Shown: positions 8,931 through 18,253, numbered from the stretch's first letter. The stretch: 64,000 nucleotides of DNA from Thiodiazotropha sp040507005 (GCA_040507005.1 JBEVVS010000072.1:6818-70817), one strand, 5' to 3'. Notes: generated by a model not told the origin, from the letters alone. Numbers and translations: made by a program.

Positions 8931-9638
8931 GTGACAGACGAGACTCGAAACAGGCTACAGCAGCACTATCAACAGGTGTTGCAGCGAATTCGCCAGGCGG
9001 AAACCACAGCTGAACGAACAGCAGACAGCGTTCAGCTCCTCGCTGTCAGCAAGACCAGGAGTGCCGAGGAGATAGCATTGTTGGCGGATCTGGGACAGAG
9101 GCGTTTCGGCGAAAACTACCTGCAGGAGGCGCTGGCAAAGATTGACCAATTAGGCGACAAAGGCCTGGAATGGCACTTCATTGGCCGTATCCAGAGTAAC
9201 AAGACCCGACCGATAGCCGAAAATTTCGCCTGGGTTCACAGTGTCTCCAGCCTTAAACATGCCACGCGGCTGAGCGAGCAGCGTCCCTCAGATCTGCCAC
9301 CTTTGAATGTCTGTCTCCAGATCAATACCAGTGGCGAATCGAGCAAGGACGGTCTCAGCGAAGCGGCCCTGAAAGAGCAGTTCGAGGCCTATACTGCGCT
9401 CCCCAATCTGCGTATCAGAGGACTGATGACCATCCCGGCGCCTGCTGCGGGGAAAGCGGCTCAACATGTCCCCTTAAAGGGGTTAAGATTGCTACGGGAT
9501 GAACTTGCGTCTGCGCAGATACCGCTGGATACCCTATCCATGGGCATGTCCGACGATCTTGAGGCCGCCATTGAAGAGGGGGCGACGATCGTCAGAATAG
9601 GCACCGCAATTTTCGGACCGCGGCAGTATAATCAGTGA
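8931..9638 (+). CDS. yggS: PLP homeostasis protein YggS/PLPBP
   Basis: A 235-residue type III-fold PLP-binding protein that keeps the free pyridoxal phosphate pool balanced. The PLP-binding lysine is K41 in LLAVSKTRS; the conserved FGENYLQEA, WHFIGRIQSNK and GMSDDLEAAI segments are all present. It starts with GTG. It is the first gene of a compact yggS-proC-yggT-yggU operon, an arrangement conserved across gammaproteobacteria. Confidence 0.95.
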   Translation: MTDETRNRLQQHYQQVLQRIRQAETTAERTADSVQLLAVSKTRSAEEIALLADLGQRRFGENYLQEALAKIDQLGDKGLEWHFIGRIQSNKTRPIAENFAWVHSVSSLKHATRLSEQRPSDLPPLNVCLQINTSGESSKDGLSEAALKEQFEAYTALPNLRIRGLMTIPAPAAGKAAQHVPLKGLRLLRDELASAQIPLDTLSMGMSDDLEAAIEEGATIVRIGTAIFGPRQYNQ

Positions 9639-9675
9639 AGCTTGCACCCGTACAACAAGAGTGAACAGCACTGGC

Positions 9676-10503
9676 ATGAGTAACGATAACATCACATTCA
9701 TCGGTGGCGGCAACATGGCCACCAGTCTGATAGGCGGCTTGATCGCCGATGGGTATGACCAGGGGCGAATCACGGTGAGTGATCCTGACCCTGACAAGCT
9801 GGCGCAGCTGGCCGCACGCTGTGGCGTTCACACCCTGTCCGACAATAACAGTGCCGTCAGTCAGGCCGAGGTGGTGGTCTTGGCGGTAAAACCGCAAGTT
9901 CTGAAGGCGGTCGCAGAGGATCTGGCTGCATCCATACAAGAGGTCAAGCCACTGGTGATATCCATCGTCGCCGGTGTCAACGAGTCCACCCTGCGGCATT
10001 GGCTGGGGGGCGAGGTAGCCCTGGTACGCTGTATGCCCAATACCCCGGCCATGATTCAGTCCGGGGCAACGGGCATGCACGCCGGCCCTGGCGTCAGCGA
10101 GACCCAACGCAACCAGGCTGAAAGCATTTTGCGGGCAGTAGGCCTTACCCGTTGGGTTGACAATGAATCTCAAATGGACGCGGTCACCGCTGTCTCAGGC
10201 AGTGGCCCAGCCTACTTCTTTCTCATCATGGAGGCGATAGAAGCCTCCGCGCGAGGGATGGGATTGGATGAGGAGACCGCCCGCTTGTTGACCCTGCAGA
10301 CAGCCCTTGGCGCCGCCCGTATGGCCCTTGAAAGCAGCGATTCACCTGCACGCTTGAGACAGAAAGTCACCTCTCCCGGCGGCACCACAGAGCGTGCCCT
10401 GGGCATCCTTGAGGAGGGCGAGTTGCGAACCCTGTTCGACAAGGCCCTAAAAGGTGCCAGAGAGCGCTCAGTCGAACTCTCCGATATGCTGGGAGACCAA
10501 TAG
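9676..10503 (+). CDS. proC: Pyrroline-5-carboxylate reductase
   Basis: Catalyses the last step of proline synthesis, NAD(P)H-dependent reduction of pyrroline-5-carboxylate. The Rossmann motif GGGNMA is at residues 10-15 of the ATG-initiated form; the P5CR signature region near the C-terminus (PGGTTERALGIL) is intact. I prefer the ATG at 9676 over an in-frame GTG at 9661, because MSNDNITFIGGGNM matches the family N-terminus. It lies 37 bp after yggS. Confidence 0.95.
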   Translation: MSNDNITFIGGGNMATSLIGGLIADGYDQGRITVSDPDPDKLAQLAARCGVHTLSDNNSAVSQAEVVVLAVKPQVLKAVAEDLAASIQEVKPLVISIVAGVNESTLRHWLGGEVALVRCMPNTPAMIQSGATGMHAGPGVSETQRNQAESILRAVGLTRWVDNESQMDAVTAVSGSGPAYFFLIMEAIEASARGMGLDEETARLLTLQTALGAARMALESSDSPARLRQKVTSPGGTTERALGILEEGELRTLFDKALKGARERSVELSDMLGDQ

Positions 10504-10504
10504 C

Positions 10505-11083
10505 ATGGGTAGCAGTTATCTCACCGATCCAGTCATCTTTTTGATCCAAACACTGTTCGGGCTGTATATCCTTGCGGTGCTGTTGCGTTTCCTGCTGCAA
10601 CTGGTGAGAGCGGATTTCTATAACCCGATTTCACAGTTTTTGGTGAAGGTGACGAACCCCCCGCTGAAGATTTTTCGTCGTTTGATTCCAGGTTTTGGCG
10701 GCGTAGACCTCTCCTCCATCGTCCTGGCCTGGCTCCTCAAGGCCATTGAACTGTTTATCATCATGAGCCTCACGGGAACTGCAATCAACCTGATAGCCCC
10801 ATTTATTTGGTCCATCCCTGAACTGGTGGAGTTGCTGATCAATATCTATCTGTTTGGGATTTTGATTCAGGTTATCCTGAGTTGGGTGAATCCAGGCAGC
10901 TACAACCCTGCGACAGCCCTGCTCTACAGTTTGACCGGTCCTGTGATGCGACCGGCGCAAAAAATCCTCCCCCCTATGGGCGGTATAGATCTCTCGCCGA
11001 TGTTGGTTATGATCGGCCTGATACTCCTGAAAATGTTGCTTTTGCCACCGCTTCGACATATCACAGGCAGTCCTTTTCTGTGA
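10505..11083 (+). CDS. yggT: YggT family membrane protein
   Basis: A 192-residue inner membrane protein with two tandem YGGT repeats, each with two membrane segments and the motif LLRFLLQLVRADFYNPISQ or its counterpart QVILSWVNPGSYNPATALL. Family members are linked to osmotic stress, cell shape and factor assembly in the membrane; the exact role is unclear. The ATG at 10505 lies one base past the proC stop. Its last codon overlaps the next start in a GTGA junction. Confidence 0.9.
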   Translation: MGSSYLTDPVIFLIQTLFGLYILAVLLRFLLQLVRADFYNPISQFLVKVTNPPLKIFRRLIPGFGGVDLSSIVLAWLLKAIELFIIMSLTGTAINLIAPFIWSIPELVELLINIYLFGILIQVILSWVNPGSYNPATALLYSLTGPVMRPAQKILPPMGGIDLSPMLVMIGLILLKMLLLPPLRHITGSPFL

Positions 11084-11364
11084 CCTGGTTTCATTGGGAA
11101 CAGAATGACCTGATCCTGCATCTGCGCATACAACCCAAGGCGTCGCGGGATGCCTTCATCGGCCCGTATGGTAAAAATCAATACAAAATCGCCATCACGG
11201 CACCACCCGTTGACGGCAAGGCAAACCGTCACCTGGTGAAATTTCTTGCCAAGGCATTTGCGGTTCCCCCCTCGCGGATTGAATTGATCACCGGAAAGAA
11301 CGCCAGAAACAAGTCCATACGGTTAAAGTCCCCCCAAGTACTGCCGATAGATTTTGAAGATTAG
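11080..11364 (+). CDS. yggU: DUF167 (YggU) family protein
   Basis: A 94-residue protein of the DUF167/YggU family, recognised by RIQPKASRDAFIG, ITAPPVDGKANRHLVKFLAK and the basic ITGKNARNKSIRL end. Function is unknown; the fold is a small alpha/beta domain. The GTG start at 11080 overlaps the yggT stop (GTGA), indicating translational coupling, so the longer open frame further upstream inside yggT is not the gene. Confidence 0.88.
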   Translation: MTWFHWEQNDLILHLRIQPKASRDAFIGPYGKNQYKIAITAPPVDGKANRHLVKFLAKAFAVPPSRIELITGKNARNKSIRLKSPQVLPIDFED

Positions 11365-11472
11365 GGCATCCGGATATGGCTTCATCGGCACACCTCGCGT
11401 ATTATTGCGCTTTTAGCTGAAAACGTAGAATAAGGGTTTGTTCCGGCTTTAAAAAATTTTTGGGGCAATGGC

Positions 11473-13449
11473 ATGGAAAAAGTAAGATTTCAAGAACAGT
11501 TAAAGGCTTACGAGCAATGGAAAACGGATGTTATCAATACCATTGAGGAATATGGCCCCTGGCTGGAAGAGAATGGCATGTCCTCCGCGGACGTGGAGCA
11601 CCGGATCGAAGAGACCCTGGCCGCCCTGAGGGGTGACAAACTGACAATCGCCTTTGTCGCCGAATTCTCCCGCGGTAAGACTGAACTGATCAACGCCATC
11701 TTCTTTGCCGACTACGGCAGACGCCTGCTCCCCTCCGATGCCGGCCGAACAACCATGTGTCCCACCGAGATCTTCTACGACGATGTGCGCAACGAAGCCT
11801 ATGTACGGCTGCTGCCCATTGAAACGCGCTTGCAGGACACCACCCTGAGCCAGTTGCGGCACGATACCAAGCAGTGGGTCCACTACCCCCTTGAAACCGA
11901 ATCCGTTGAACAGATGCAGGCCGCCCTGAACGAGGTCGTGCAGACCAAAACGGTCACCCTGGAGGATGCCAAGCACCTTGGACTCTACAACCAGGAGATG
12001 CACCCCCATCAGACCGAACCCCCCGAGACTGTAGAGATACCCAAGTGGCGCCATGCCATGATCAGCTTTCCCCACGAGATGCTGAAGAAGGGGCTGACCA
12101 TTCTCGACACCCCCGGCTTGAATGCCCTGGGCACTGAACCCGAGCTTACCTTGAATATGCTGCCGGCCGCTCAGGCGGTGCTGTTTGTACTCGGCGCCGA
12201 TACCGGTGTCACCCGCAGCGACATGGAGATCTGGCAACACCATGTAAAAGGCTTCCAGAGTGGCCGCCAACGGGGTCTGATGGTGGTACTGAACAAGATC
12301 GATACCCTGTGGGACGACCTGCGCGAGCATGAGGACATTCATGATGCCATTCGCAGTCAGCTAAGCGATACGGCTGAAATGCTGGGTGTGGATTCCAAGG
12401 CCGTGTTTCCCATCTCCGCACAGAAGGGGTTGCTGGCCAAGATCAAGAACGAACCTGATCTGCTGGACAAGAGCGGACTGCTGGATCTTGAAAACTATCT
12501 GGGACAGGACGTACTGAATATCAAACAACAGATCGTGCTCGACACCATCAGTTCCGATGTCGGTCAGATGCTGGACAACAGCCGCAGTATGTTGTCAGGC
12601 AAGCTCAACGAGACCAAATACCAACTCGAGGAACTGGAGGAGTTGAGCGACAAAAGCGACGATGTCATCAACAATCTGATGGAGAAGACCCGCAGCGAAC
12701 AAGCCCAATATCTTCGCGATGTGGAGACATTCCAACAGAGCCGCAAACAGCTTAAACAGCAGGCTGATGTTCTGTCGGAGATCCTTAGCCTGAGCCTGCT
12801 TGATGAAACCATCAATAAATGCAGAAAGGAGATGACCAACAGCTGGACCACCAGCGGTATGAAATCCTCAATGAAAAATCTCTTTGAGGAGACACGCAGC
12901 ACCATGCTCCAAGTTGTCAATCAGAGTGAGCAGACGCGTAAGCTGATCCGTTCCATCTACCGTAAATTTCAAAATGAGCATGGCTTTGCCGTGGTGCAGC
13001 CGAAGATGTTCTCGATTGTTAAGTACCGGGTAGAACTCGAGCTGCTGCATCAGGAGGCGGAGATCTTTCGCAATAGTCCGGTTACCGCGATGATGGAACA
13101 GAATTTTGTTGTAAAGCGTTTCTTCTCTGCATTGGTGAAGCGCGCACGGGATATCTTCCAGCGTGCTGACAACGAGATCAATCAGTGGATCGTAAGCGCC
13201 CTTGAGCCTCTGGTGATACAGATCAAGGATCACAAGGAGATGATGGAGAAACGGCTTAATAATCTGCAGAAGATTGGTCAATCCCGTAATACCTTGCAAT
13301 ACCGCATCCTTGAACTGCAGGAGCAGTATACGGAACTGGCGCGTCAGTTGACCTCTCTGCGAAACATGTCAAACCGGATCAGTAACAACCGTCCACTACA
13401 CCAGAGTCAGCGGCAGAAACCCAAGCTGGTGAAGCAAGGTGTCTCCTAA
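11473..13449 (+). CDS. Dynamin-like GTPase
   Basis: A 658-residue bacterial dynamin-superfamily protein. The P-loop reads AEFSRGKT (residues 63-70), preceded by a hydrophobic strand; switch I TT is near 93-94; G3 DTPG is at 212-215 and G4 NKID at 274-277. The rest is long helical, coiled-coil-rich stalk (about 360-640) ending in a basic Gln/Lys tail. Such proteins bind and remodel membranes. The first Gly of the P-loop is Ala, as in some family members. It is alone rather than in the tandem pair seen in many bacteria, and has no obvious operon partner. Confidence 0.85.
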   Translation: MEKVRFQEQLKAYEQWKTDVINTIEEYGPWLEENGMSSADVEHRIEETLAALRGDKLTIAFVAEFSRGKTELINAIFFADYGRRLLPSDAGRTTMCPTEIFYDDVRNEAYVRLLPIETRLQDTTLSQLRHDTKQWVHYPLETESVEQMQAALNEVVQTKTVTLEDAKHLGLYNQEMHPHQTEPPETVEIPKWRHAMISFPHEMLKKGLTILDTPGLNALGTEPELTLNMLPAAQAVLFVLGADTGVTRSDMEIWQHHVKGFQSGRQRGLMVVLNKIDTLWDDLREHEDIHDAIRSQLSDTAEMLGVDSKAVFPISAQKGLLAKIKNEPDLLDKSGLLDLENYLGQDVLNIKQQIVLDTISSDVGQMLDNSRSMLSGKLNETKYQLEELEELSDKSDDVINNLMEKTRSEQAQYLRDVETFQQSRKQLKQQADVLSEILSLSLLDETINKCRKEMTNSWTTSGMKSSMKNLFEETRSTMLQVVNQSEQTRKLIRSIYRKFQNEHGFAVVQPKMFSIVKYRVELELLHQEAEIFRNSPVTAMMEQNFVVKRFFSALVKRARDIFQRADNEINQWIVSALEPLVIQIKDHKEMMEKRLNNLQKIGQSRNTLQYRILELQEQYTELARQLTSLRNMSNRISNNRPLHQSQRQKPKLVKQGVS

Positions 13450-13602
13450 GGTCAGTTGCGGTCATCAATGATAAGGTGCTTTCTCAAATTAGCTTCATAA
13501 GCTTTCGTTTTTATTAGTTTTTTTAAAAGATATTACGCCTGACCAGGGACTTACCCCTACTCCCAAGATCGTCGTTGATGCCACTCACCTGCGCGGATAT
13601 GG

Positions 13603-13641
13603 CAGACTGCGGATCAGCGCAGTCAGGGCGTCTGTTTTTTT
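13603..13641 (+). terminator. Putative intrinsic terminator after the dynamin gene
   Basis: GACTGCG, GATCAG loop, CGCAGTC (13605-13624) forms a stem; an alternative outer pairing CAGAC/GTCTG leads straight into a T7 run at 13635-13641. It lies about 150 bp past the dynamin stop, so the transcript would carry a long 3' tail. Confidence 0.5.
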
Positions 13642-13738
13642 CAGCCACTTCACCCCATCTCACTGATCGACTACACTGAAGCTACAACAAAGACCGGTCA
13701 TGCAGATCGGCGACTAATTAATCAGGAGGGGTTTGTTC

Positions 13739-14182
13739 ATGACTGTTACCAAGTATATTTTTGTCTTCTTTTCTCTATGCGTGTTGAGCACCGCCGGTTG
13801 GGCGGAAAACAGCACGGCGATACCCGGCTTTACCATCCACCACAATGCCATCCCCAGTGCCACACTTGAGCCCTCGGTAGCCAGGCAGTATGGAATTCAA
13901 CGCAGTAAATACCGGGGCATGCTTAATGTCAGCGTGATTAAATCAGTAGCTGGAACCACCGGTGAATCCTCCGAAGCGGTTGTGTTGGCCAAGGCCAATA
14001 ATATACGCGGTCAACTGATCAGCATTCCGATGCGAAAAATCATCGAAGGCGATGCCATCTACTACATAGGAGAATTCCGCATCGCCGATCAGGAGAAACT
14101 CAATTTCGAGCTGCAGGTTCAACCTAAGGGTGAAACCCGTTACTACTCGGCTAAATTATCCCAGGAATTTTTTATCGACTGA
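13739..14182 (+). CDS. DUF4426 domain exported protein
   Basis: A 147-residue periplasmic protein of the DUF4426 type. It has a signal peptide (to about GWA) and the family segments VARQYGIQRSKYRGMLNVSV and GDAIYYIGEFRIADQEKLNFEL. Function is unknown. The ATG at 13739 has AGGAGGGG nine bases upstream; a TTG six bases earlier would be too close to that site. In other proteobacteria the family often lies near proC/yggT-type loci, as here. Confidence 0.75.
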   Translation: MTVTKYIFVFFSLCVLSTAGWAENSTAIPGFTIHHNAIPSATLEPSVARQYGIQRSKYRGMLNVSVIKSVAGTTGESSEAVVLAKANNIRGQLISIPMRKIIEGDAIYYIGEFRIADQEKLNFELQVQPKGETRYYSAKLSQEFFID

Positions 14183-14213
14183 GATCGTTGATAGGTTTTT
14201 TAAAAGCGACTTT

Positions 14214-14252
14214 CTCCTGCCAGGGGCTGTGGTATTTCAGCCCGACCAGGAG
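14214..14252. terminator. Hairpin between convergent genes
   Basis: CTCCTG pairs with CAGGAG, and GGGCTG with CAGCCC, around a loop TGGTATTT. It sits between the stops of the DUF4426 gene and the downstream permease, with T-rich sequence nearby, and may end transcription from both sides. Confidence 0.5.
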
Positions 14253-14266
14253 ATGGGTTCGAGAAA

Positions 14267-14947
14267 CTAGATGGCCCTCGCCAGGGTTACAATCCCAAAC
14301 AGAATAACCACTAATCCCGCGGCTCGTCTGACGCGTATATCCTTCAACCAGCGGGCAAGACTGCCTGCCAATACACCCATCACGAACAGATTGGGCAAGG
14401 TGCCGAGACCCAAGGCGAGCATCAACCCCGCCCCCTTTGCCACACTTCCGGCAGACACCGTCCATACCAGCATGCTGTAAACCAATCCGCAAGGAATCCA
14501 GCCCCAAACCAAGCCCAGCACCCAGGCCTGAGCGGGAGTCTTCACGGGTAGCAGCTTGCGGGCAAAAGGCTCAATCTTGACCCACAGCAGATTGCCCATG
14601 CGCTCGATTTTGGCTAATCCTGTCCACCACCCGCCCAGGTAGAGACCGAGCAGAACCATAAAAACACCGGCGATGATCAACAAGCCTTGCTGAGCGACAT
14701 AGACAGGCACTGCATGGGTCAACAAAACACCCAAACCACCCATGATCGCACCAGCGACGACGTAACTGGTGACTCGCCCCAGGTTATAGCCCAACTGATA
14801 GGGAAAGGTGTCGATCAGGCGGCTTTGCACCGTTTGGGGAAGACCAAAGGTCAATGCGCCGACAATACCTCCACACATACCGACACAGTGGCCACCGCCA
14901 AGCAATCCCACAACAAATGCGGCCAGATAACTGCTTTGTTCAATCAT
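14267..14947 (-). CDS. Sulfite exporter TauE/SafE family, UreH-like (COG2836)
   Basis: A 226-residue polytopic inner membrane protein. The opening GLLGGGHCVGMCGGIVGAL is the hallmark of the COG2836 branch, related to CcdA/UreH-type permeases, which move metals, thiols or reductant; family members are often found with cytochrome cbb3 maturation genes. Here the neighbour is an AmpG-like transporter instead. The start codon immediately follows the AmpG stop (TGAATG), so the two are translated together. Confidence 0.8.
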   Translation of the reverse strand: MIEQSSYLAAFVVGLLGGGHCVGMCGGIVGALTFGLPQTVQSRLIDTFPYQLGYNLGRVTSYVVAGAIMGGLGVLLTHAVPVYVAQQGLLIIAGVFMVLLGLYLGGWWTGLAKIERMGNLLWVKIEPFARKLLPVKTPAQAWVLGLVWGWIPCGLVYSMLVWTVSAGSVAKGAGLMLALGLGTLPNLFVMGVLAGSLARWLKDIRVRRAAGLVVILFGIVTLARAI

Positions 14948-16357
14948 TCATGCGCCCTCAGTCGCAGCTGCTTGGTTTGGCGTGCGGCTAGATGGCAGAT
15001 AGCGCATGGCCATAAGGATCAGGATCAGTACAGGAATGCCCATGGAAGCAGTGATAAGAAAGAAATTCACATACCCCAAACCATCGACCATAACACCGGA
15101 AAAACCACCGACAAACTTAGGCAGCAGGAGCATTACCGAGCTGAAAAGTGCATATTGAGTTGCTGAATAGGAGACATTGGTCAGGCTTGAAAGATAGGCC
15201 ACGAACGCCGAAGTGGCGAGTCCGGCGCTGAGGTTATCCGCCGAGATTACCAGTGTCAGCATAGCCAGATTATGACCGACGCCCGCCAGCCAGGCGAACA
15301 GCAGGTTGGTGGATGCGGCTAAAATCCCCCCCAATAACAGAATACGCATCACCCCCACGCGGGTTACCAACATCCCACCCACAACAGCGCCTAACAGGGT
15401 CATGATCACCCCAAGCACATTGGCAACTAGGGCAACCTCACGTTTTGTGAAACCCAGATCCACATAAAAGACGTTGGATATCACCCCCAGCACCACATCC
15501 GAGATGCGGTAGGTGGCGATCAGGGCCAATATCAGGATCGCATGCCAACCGTAGCGGCGGATAAAATCGGCAAACGGGCTTATCACGGCCCCGTAGAACC
15601 ACTCGCCAAAGCTACGCACCACACCCGGCAGCCACGCTTGCCGTTCAATGATCCGATCCACCATCTCTTCCTGTTCCAGGGTATCCGGGTTGGGATGAAC
15701 GTCTGGCTCTTGAATCAGCAAAACAGTTATCACCCCGACCAGCATCAGAACGGCCATGGCGAGATAGGCGAACATCCAGGCACTCAGGTAGTAGCCTGTT
15801 TCATGCGGGCTAGCCCATTGGGCAATCGCCAGGGCGCCGCCGCCACTGACAATCATCGCAATGCGATAGCCGATCATGTAATTGGCAGCCATGACCCCTT
15901 GCAATCTGACCGCTGCTCTCTCAATTCGATAGGCGTCGATGGCGATGTCCTGGGTGGCGGATGAAAAGGCCACCAGCAGTGCCAACCAGACGAAGCGATG
16001 CAGTCCCTGATGGGGATCGGAGAAGGCCAATCCGCAGAGTCCGACAATCACCGAGAGTTGAGCCAGCAGCATCCAGGCACGACGCCGACCCAAGTTGGCT
16101 GTGAGCCAGGGAAGCTTCAGACGATCTACCAGTGGCGCCCACACCCATTTGAAACCGTATGCCAGTGCCACCCAACTGAGAAATCCAATCGTCGAACGAT
16201 TGATGCCTGCCTCTCTCAACCAATACGAAAGAGTGCCGAAGACCAGCAACAGGGGCAGTCCCGCGGAAAAGCCGAGGAACAGCATACTGCGTGTCCCGGG
16301 CTGCCAATAGACCGCAAGGGTCTTGTACCAATTGCTTGACCAGCTGGCTGTATTCAC
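14948..16357 (-). CDS. AmpG-family MFS permease
   Basis: A 469-471-residue major facilitator with about 12-14 membrane segments. It matches AmpG muropeptide permeases: the opening SMLFLGFSAGLPLLLVFGTL, the region FKWVWAPLVDR and GRRRAWMLLAQ, and a C-terminal part with VAYLSSLTNVSYSATQYALFSS. AmpG imports anhydro-muropeptides for cell-wall recycling. I prefer the GTG at 16357, which has GAGG five bases upstream; a GTG at 16363 overlaps that site. Confidence 0.85.
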   Translation of the reverse strand: MNTASWSSNWYKTLAVYWQPGTRSMLFLGFSAGLPLLLVFGTLSYWLREAGINRSTIGFLSWVALAYGFKWVWAPLVDRLKLPWLTANLGRRRAWMLLAQLSVIVGLCGLAFSDPHQGLHRFVWLALLVAFSSATQDIAIDAYRIERAAVRLQGVMAANYMIGYRIAMIVSGGGALAIAQWASPHETGYYLSAWMFAYLAMAVLMLVGVITVLLIQEPDVHPNPDTLEQEEMVDRIIERQAWLPGVVRSFGEWFYGAVISPFADFIRRYGWHAILILALIATYRISDVVLGVISNVFYVDLGFTKREVALVANVLGVIMTLLGAVVGGMLVTRVGVMRILLLGGILAASTNLLFAWLAGVGHNLAMLTLVISADNLSAGLATSAFVAYLSSLTNVSYSATQYALFSSVMLLLPKFVGGFSGVMVDGLGYVNFFLITASMGIPVLILILMAMRYLPSSRTPNQAAATEGA

Positions 16358-16464
16358 AAACACCTCGAATTAAAATCAGCATTATAAGTGCCAATCAGAG
16401 TCAAGTCCCCTACCCCAGAAAAAAAAGCCTTTCCCAAGTCGGGTAATAGCTAGCCATACCGCAG

Positions 16465-16492
16465 GTGAAACTAGCCGCAAAAAGGGTACAAT
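16465..16492 (+). promoter_or_regulatory. Candidate pyrE promoter
   Basis: A good -10 hexamer TACAAT at 16487-16492, with a weak -35 GTGAAA at 16465-16470 (16-bp spacing). It lies 28 bp upstream of the pyrE start. Confidence 0.4.
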
Positions 16493-16520
16493 GCGCGATC
16501 AGCTTGAATAGGTAATTATC

Positions 16521-17162
16521 ATGCAGGACTATCAACGGGAATTTTTAGACTTTGCCCTCGATGTGGGTGTATTGAGATTCGGTGAGTTCACCCTGAAATC
16601 GGGACGGGTCAGCCCCTACTTTTTCAATGCCGGACTGTTCAACAGCGGCGCCAGCCTGGCCCGCCTCGGGCGCTACTATGCCCAGGCCATCGTCGATTCA
16701 GACATAAGCTTCGATGTACTCTACGGCCCGGCCTACAAGGGCATCCCCCTGGCCGCCGTGACAGCAGCCGCACTCTACGATCAACATGGCATCGATATAC
16801 CCTATGCCTTCAACCGTAAAGAGGCAAAGGATCATGGTGAAGGGGGCGTCATCGTCGGCCATGAACTGGTTGGAAAGATCCTGATCATCGATGACGTCAT
16901 CTCAGCTGGCACTTCGGTGCGGGAATCCGTTGACATCATCCAGGCCCAGAAGGCGACGCCCGCCGGGGTAGTCATCGCCTTGGACCGGCAGGAGAGAGGC
17001 CAGGGCGAACGTTCCGCCATCCAAGAGGTGGAGAGTGACTACGGCATGCCGGTCAGCGCCATCGTGCGACTGGAACAGCTGATCGAATACCTGCAGGAGA
17101 GTGACGACACAGGCAACTCCCTGAAGCGGATCCAGGCCTATCGGGATCAATACGGAGTATGA
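16521..17162 (+). CDS. pyrE: Orotate phosphoribosyltransferase
   Basis: A 213-residue type I PRTase that joins orotate and PRPP to give orotidine monophosphate in pyrimidine synthesis. The PRPP loop ILIIDDVISAGTS is at residues 120-132; the catalytic loop segment RKEAKDHGEGG and the N-terminal KSGRVSPYFFNAG are intact. Length is standard. It is transcribed alone. In many relatives pyrE lies close to slmA and algC, which is still true here though other genes intervene. Confidence 0.96.
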   Translation: MQDYQREFLDFALDVGVLRFGEFTLKSGRVSPYFFNAGLFNSGASLARLGRYYAQAIVDSDISFDVLYGPAYKGIPLAAVTAAALYDQHGIDIPYAFNRKEAKDHGEGGVIVGHELVGKILIIDDVISAGTSVRESVDIIQAQKATPAGVVIALDRQERGQGERSAIQEVESDYGMPVSAIVRLEQLIEYLQESDDTGNSLKRIQAYRDQYGV

Positions 17163-17506
17163 CCTAACTCCCCGCCCGGGTAGATGGCTGATAGCGGGAA
17201 TTCAAGGTGCAAATCGTGATAAGTCCGCAAATGAAAGCGAATAAACGCAAATTTGACTTTATAACGGTCCTGCATGGCGGGTTGGTATACCAGCCTGGGT
17301 ATATCGCACCGGGATCACTCGATAGCCTGTGACTGGTGCAAAAATGCATAGAGCAAGTTTTTCGTACTCTGTTGGTTTGCAATAAATCCTAAAAACAGCT
17401 CTATTTGCGTTTATTCGCTTTCATTTGCGGACTTGATAAAAAACCAACTCAGAATAACCAAACCGCCTGCTTAAAGGCTGAGCATCGTGGTAAACAGGTA
17501 ACGGAT
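17163..17506. other. Gene-free stretch with a long inverted repeat
   Basis: This 344-bp gap between the convergent pyrE and TauE-type genes has no convincing coding region; the short open frames on both strands come largely from the repeat arms. Its notable content is the 32-bp inverted repeat listed separately. Confidence 0.6.
17221..17434. repeat. 32-bp perfect inverted repeat flanking a 150-bp spacer
   Basis: The left arm 17221-17252 begins AAGTCCGCAAATG and ends AAACGCAAAT; the right arm 17403-17434 is its exact reverse complement. No mismatch was found across 32 bases. The spacer has no coding signal. The arm sequence belongs to the class of GCGAATAAACGCAAAT-like dispersed repeats seen in many environmental genomes. 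No clear target-site duplication is visible, so a miniature element is possible but not shown. Confidence 0.8.
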
Positions 17507-18253
17507 TTAACCCACTACCAGTTTAGTGCCGATCAGCAGGGTGACCACCTCGAAGCCCCGTTTGATCCAGCGATTACCCTTGGCGATGGAGAGATGCGCC
17601 CCCAGGTATCCACCCAGTAACGAACCTATCAGCAACACCGGTATCCATGCCCAGTGTATATCACCGAGAATACCCAGCGTGAGGGCCCCGCTACCGTTCC
17701 AAAACACACCCACCAAGACCAGTGTGTGCGCCACCGCACGCCGGTAATCGAGACCGAACCAGCGCACCAGCCACAGGGTGACGAAGAGTCCGGTACCCGA
17801 TGTGAGAGAACCATTCAGGACGCCGATCAGGAAAAGCCCGGTGCCGCCGATCAGAAAGCCGACTTTGTCCCTATGGATCGCTTGATACTCGATACCGAGC
17901 TTCGGGCTGAGGATGGAGTAGATCCCCAGACCCAAGGTCAACACCCCCAAGGCGACTTCTGCATGTCTGTCCGCCACCTGGAGGATCAGGCTGGCGCCTA
18001 TCACCACACCGGGCAGTCCCGTGAGCAGCATATAGACGACAAACTGGCGCTCCAATCCTCCCTCGCGCAGATGGCGCACCGTAGCACCGATGCCAAGGGC
18101 CACAGAAGCCACTTTATGGGTTGCGAGTGCCACCCCAAAGGGTAAGCCCAAAAAGATCAAGGCCGGCAACTGAACCAGTCCCGCACCCCCTCCAGAGAAG
18201 GCGGAAAAGAGGTTTGCCAGGAGAGAAACCACAAAAAGGGTGAACTGTTCCAC
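17507..18253 (-). CDS. TauE/SafE family permease (COG0730)
   Basis: A 248-residue inner membrane permease with about eight hydrophobic segments arranged as two repeats. Each half carries the family's Gly-rich motif (SAFSGGGAGLVQLPALIFLG and, later, GSLTSGTGLFVTLWLVR). Family members export sulfite, sulfoacetate or related organosulfur anions. It is distinct from the COG2836 gene at 14267. It probably starts with GTG; no strong ribosome site was seen. Confidence 0.85.
   Translation of the reverse strand: MEQFTLFVVSLLANLFSAFSGGGAGLVQLPALIFLGLPFGVALATHKVASVALGIGATVRHLREGGLERQFVVYMLLTGLPGVVIGASLILQVADRHAEVALGVLTLGLGIYSILSPKLGIEYQAIHRDKVGFLIGGTGLFLIGVLNGSLTSGTGLFVTLWLVRWFGLDYRRAVAHTLVLVGVFWNGSGALTLGILGDIHWAWIPVLLIGSLLGGYLGAHLSIAKGNRWIKRGFEVVTLLIGTKLVVG

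Noticed and set aside
10882..11079. Longer open frame for the YggU protein
   Set aside because: It runs inside yggT in another frame; the GTG at 11080 gives the normal family length and a GTGA junction.
17164..17620. Two short open frames with similar peptides on opposite strands
   Set aside because: Their shared peptide (RLFAFICGL) comes from the inverted repeat arms; no start signals or family matches.
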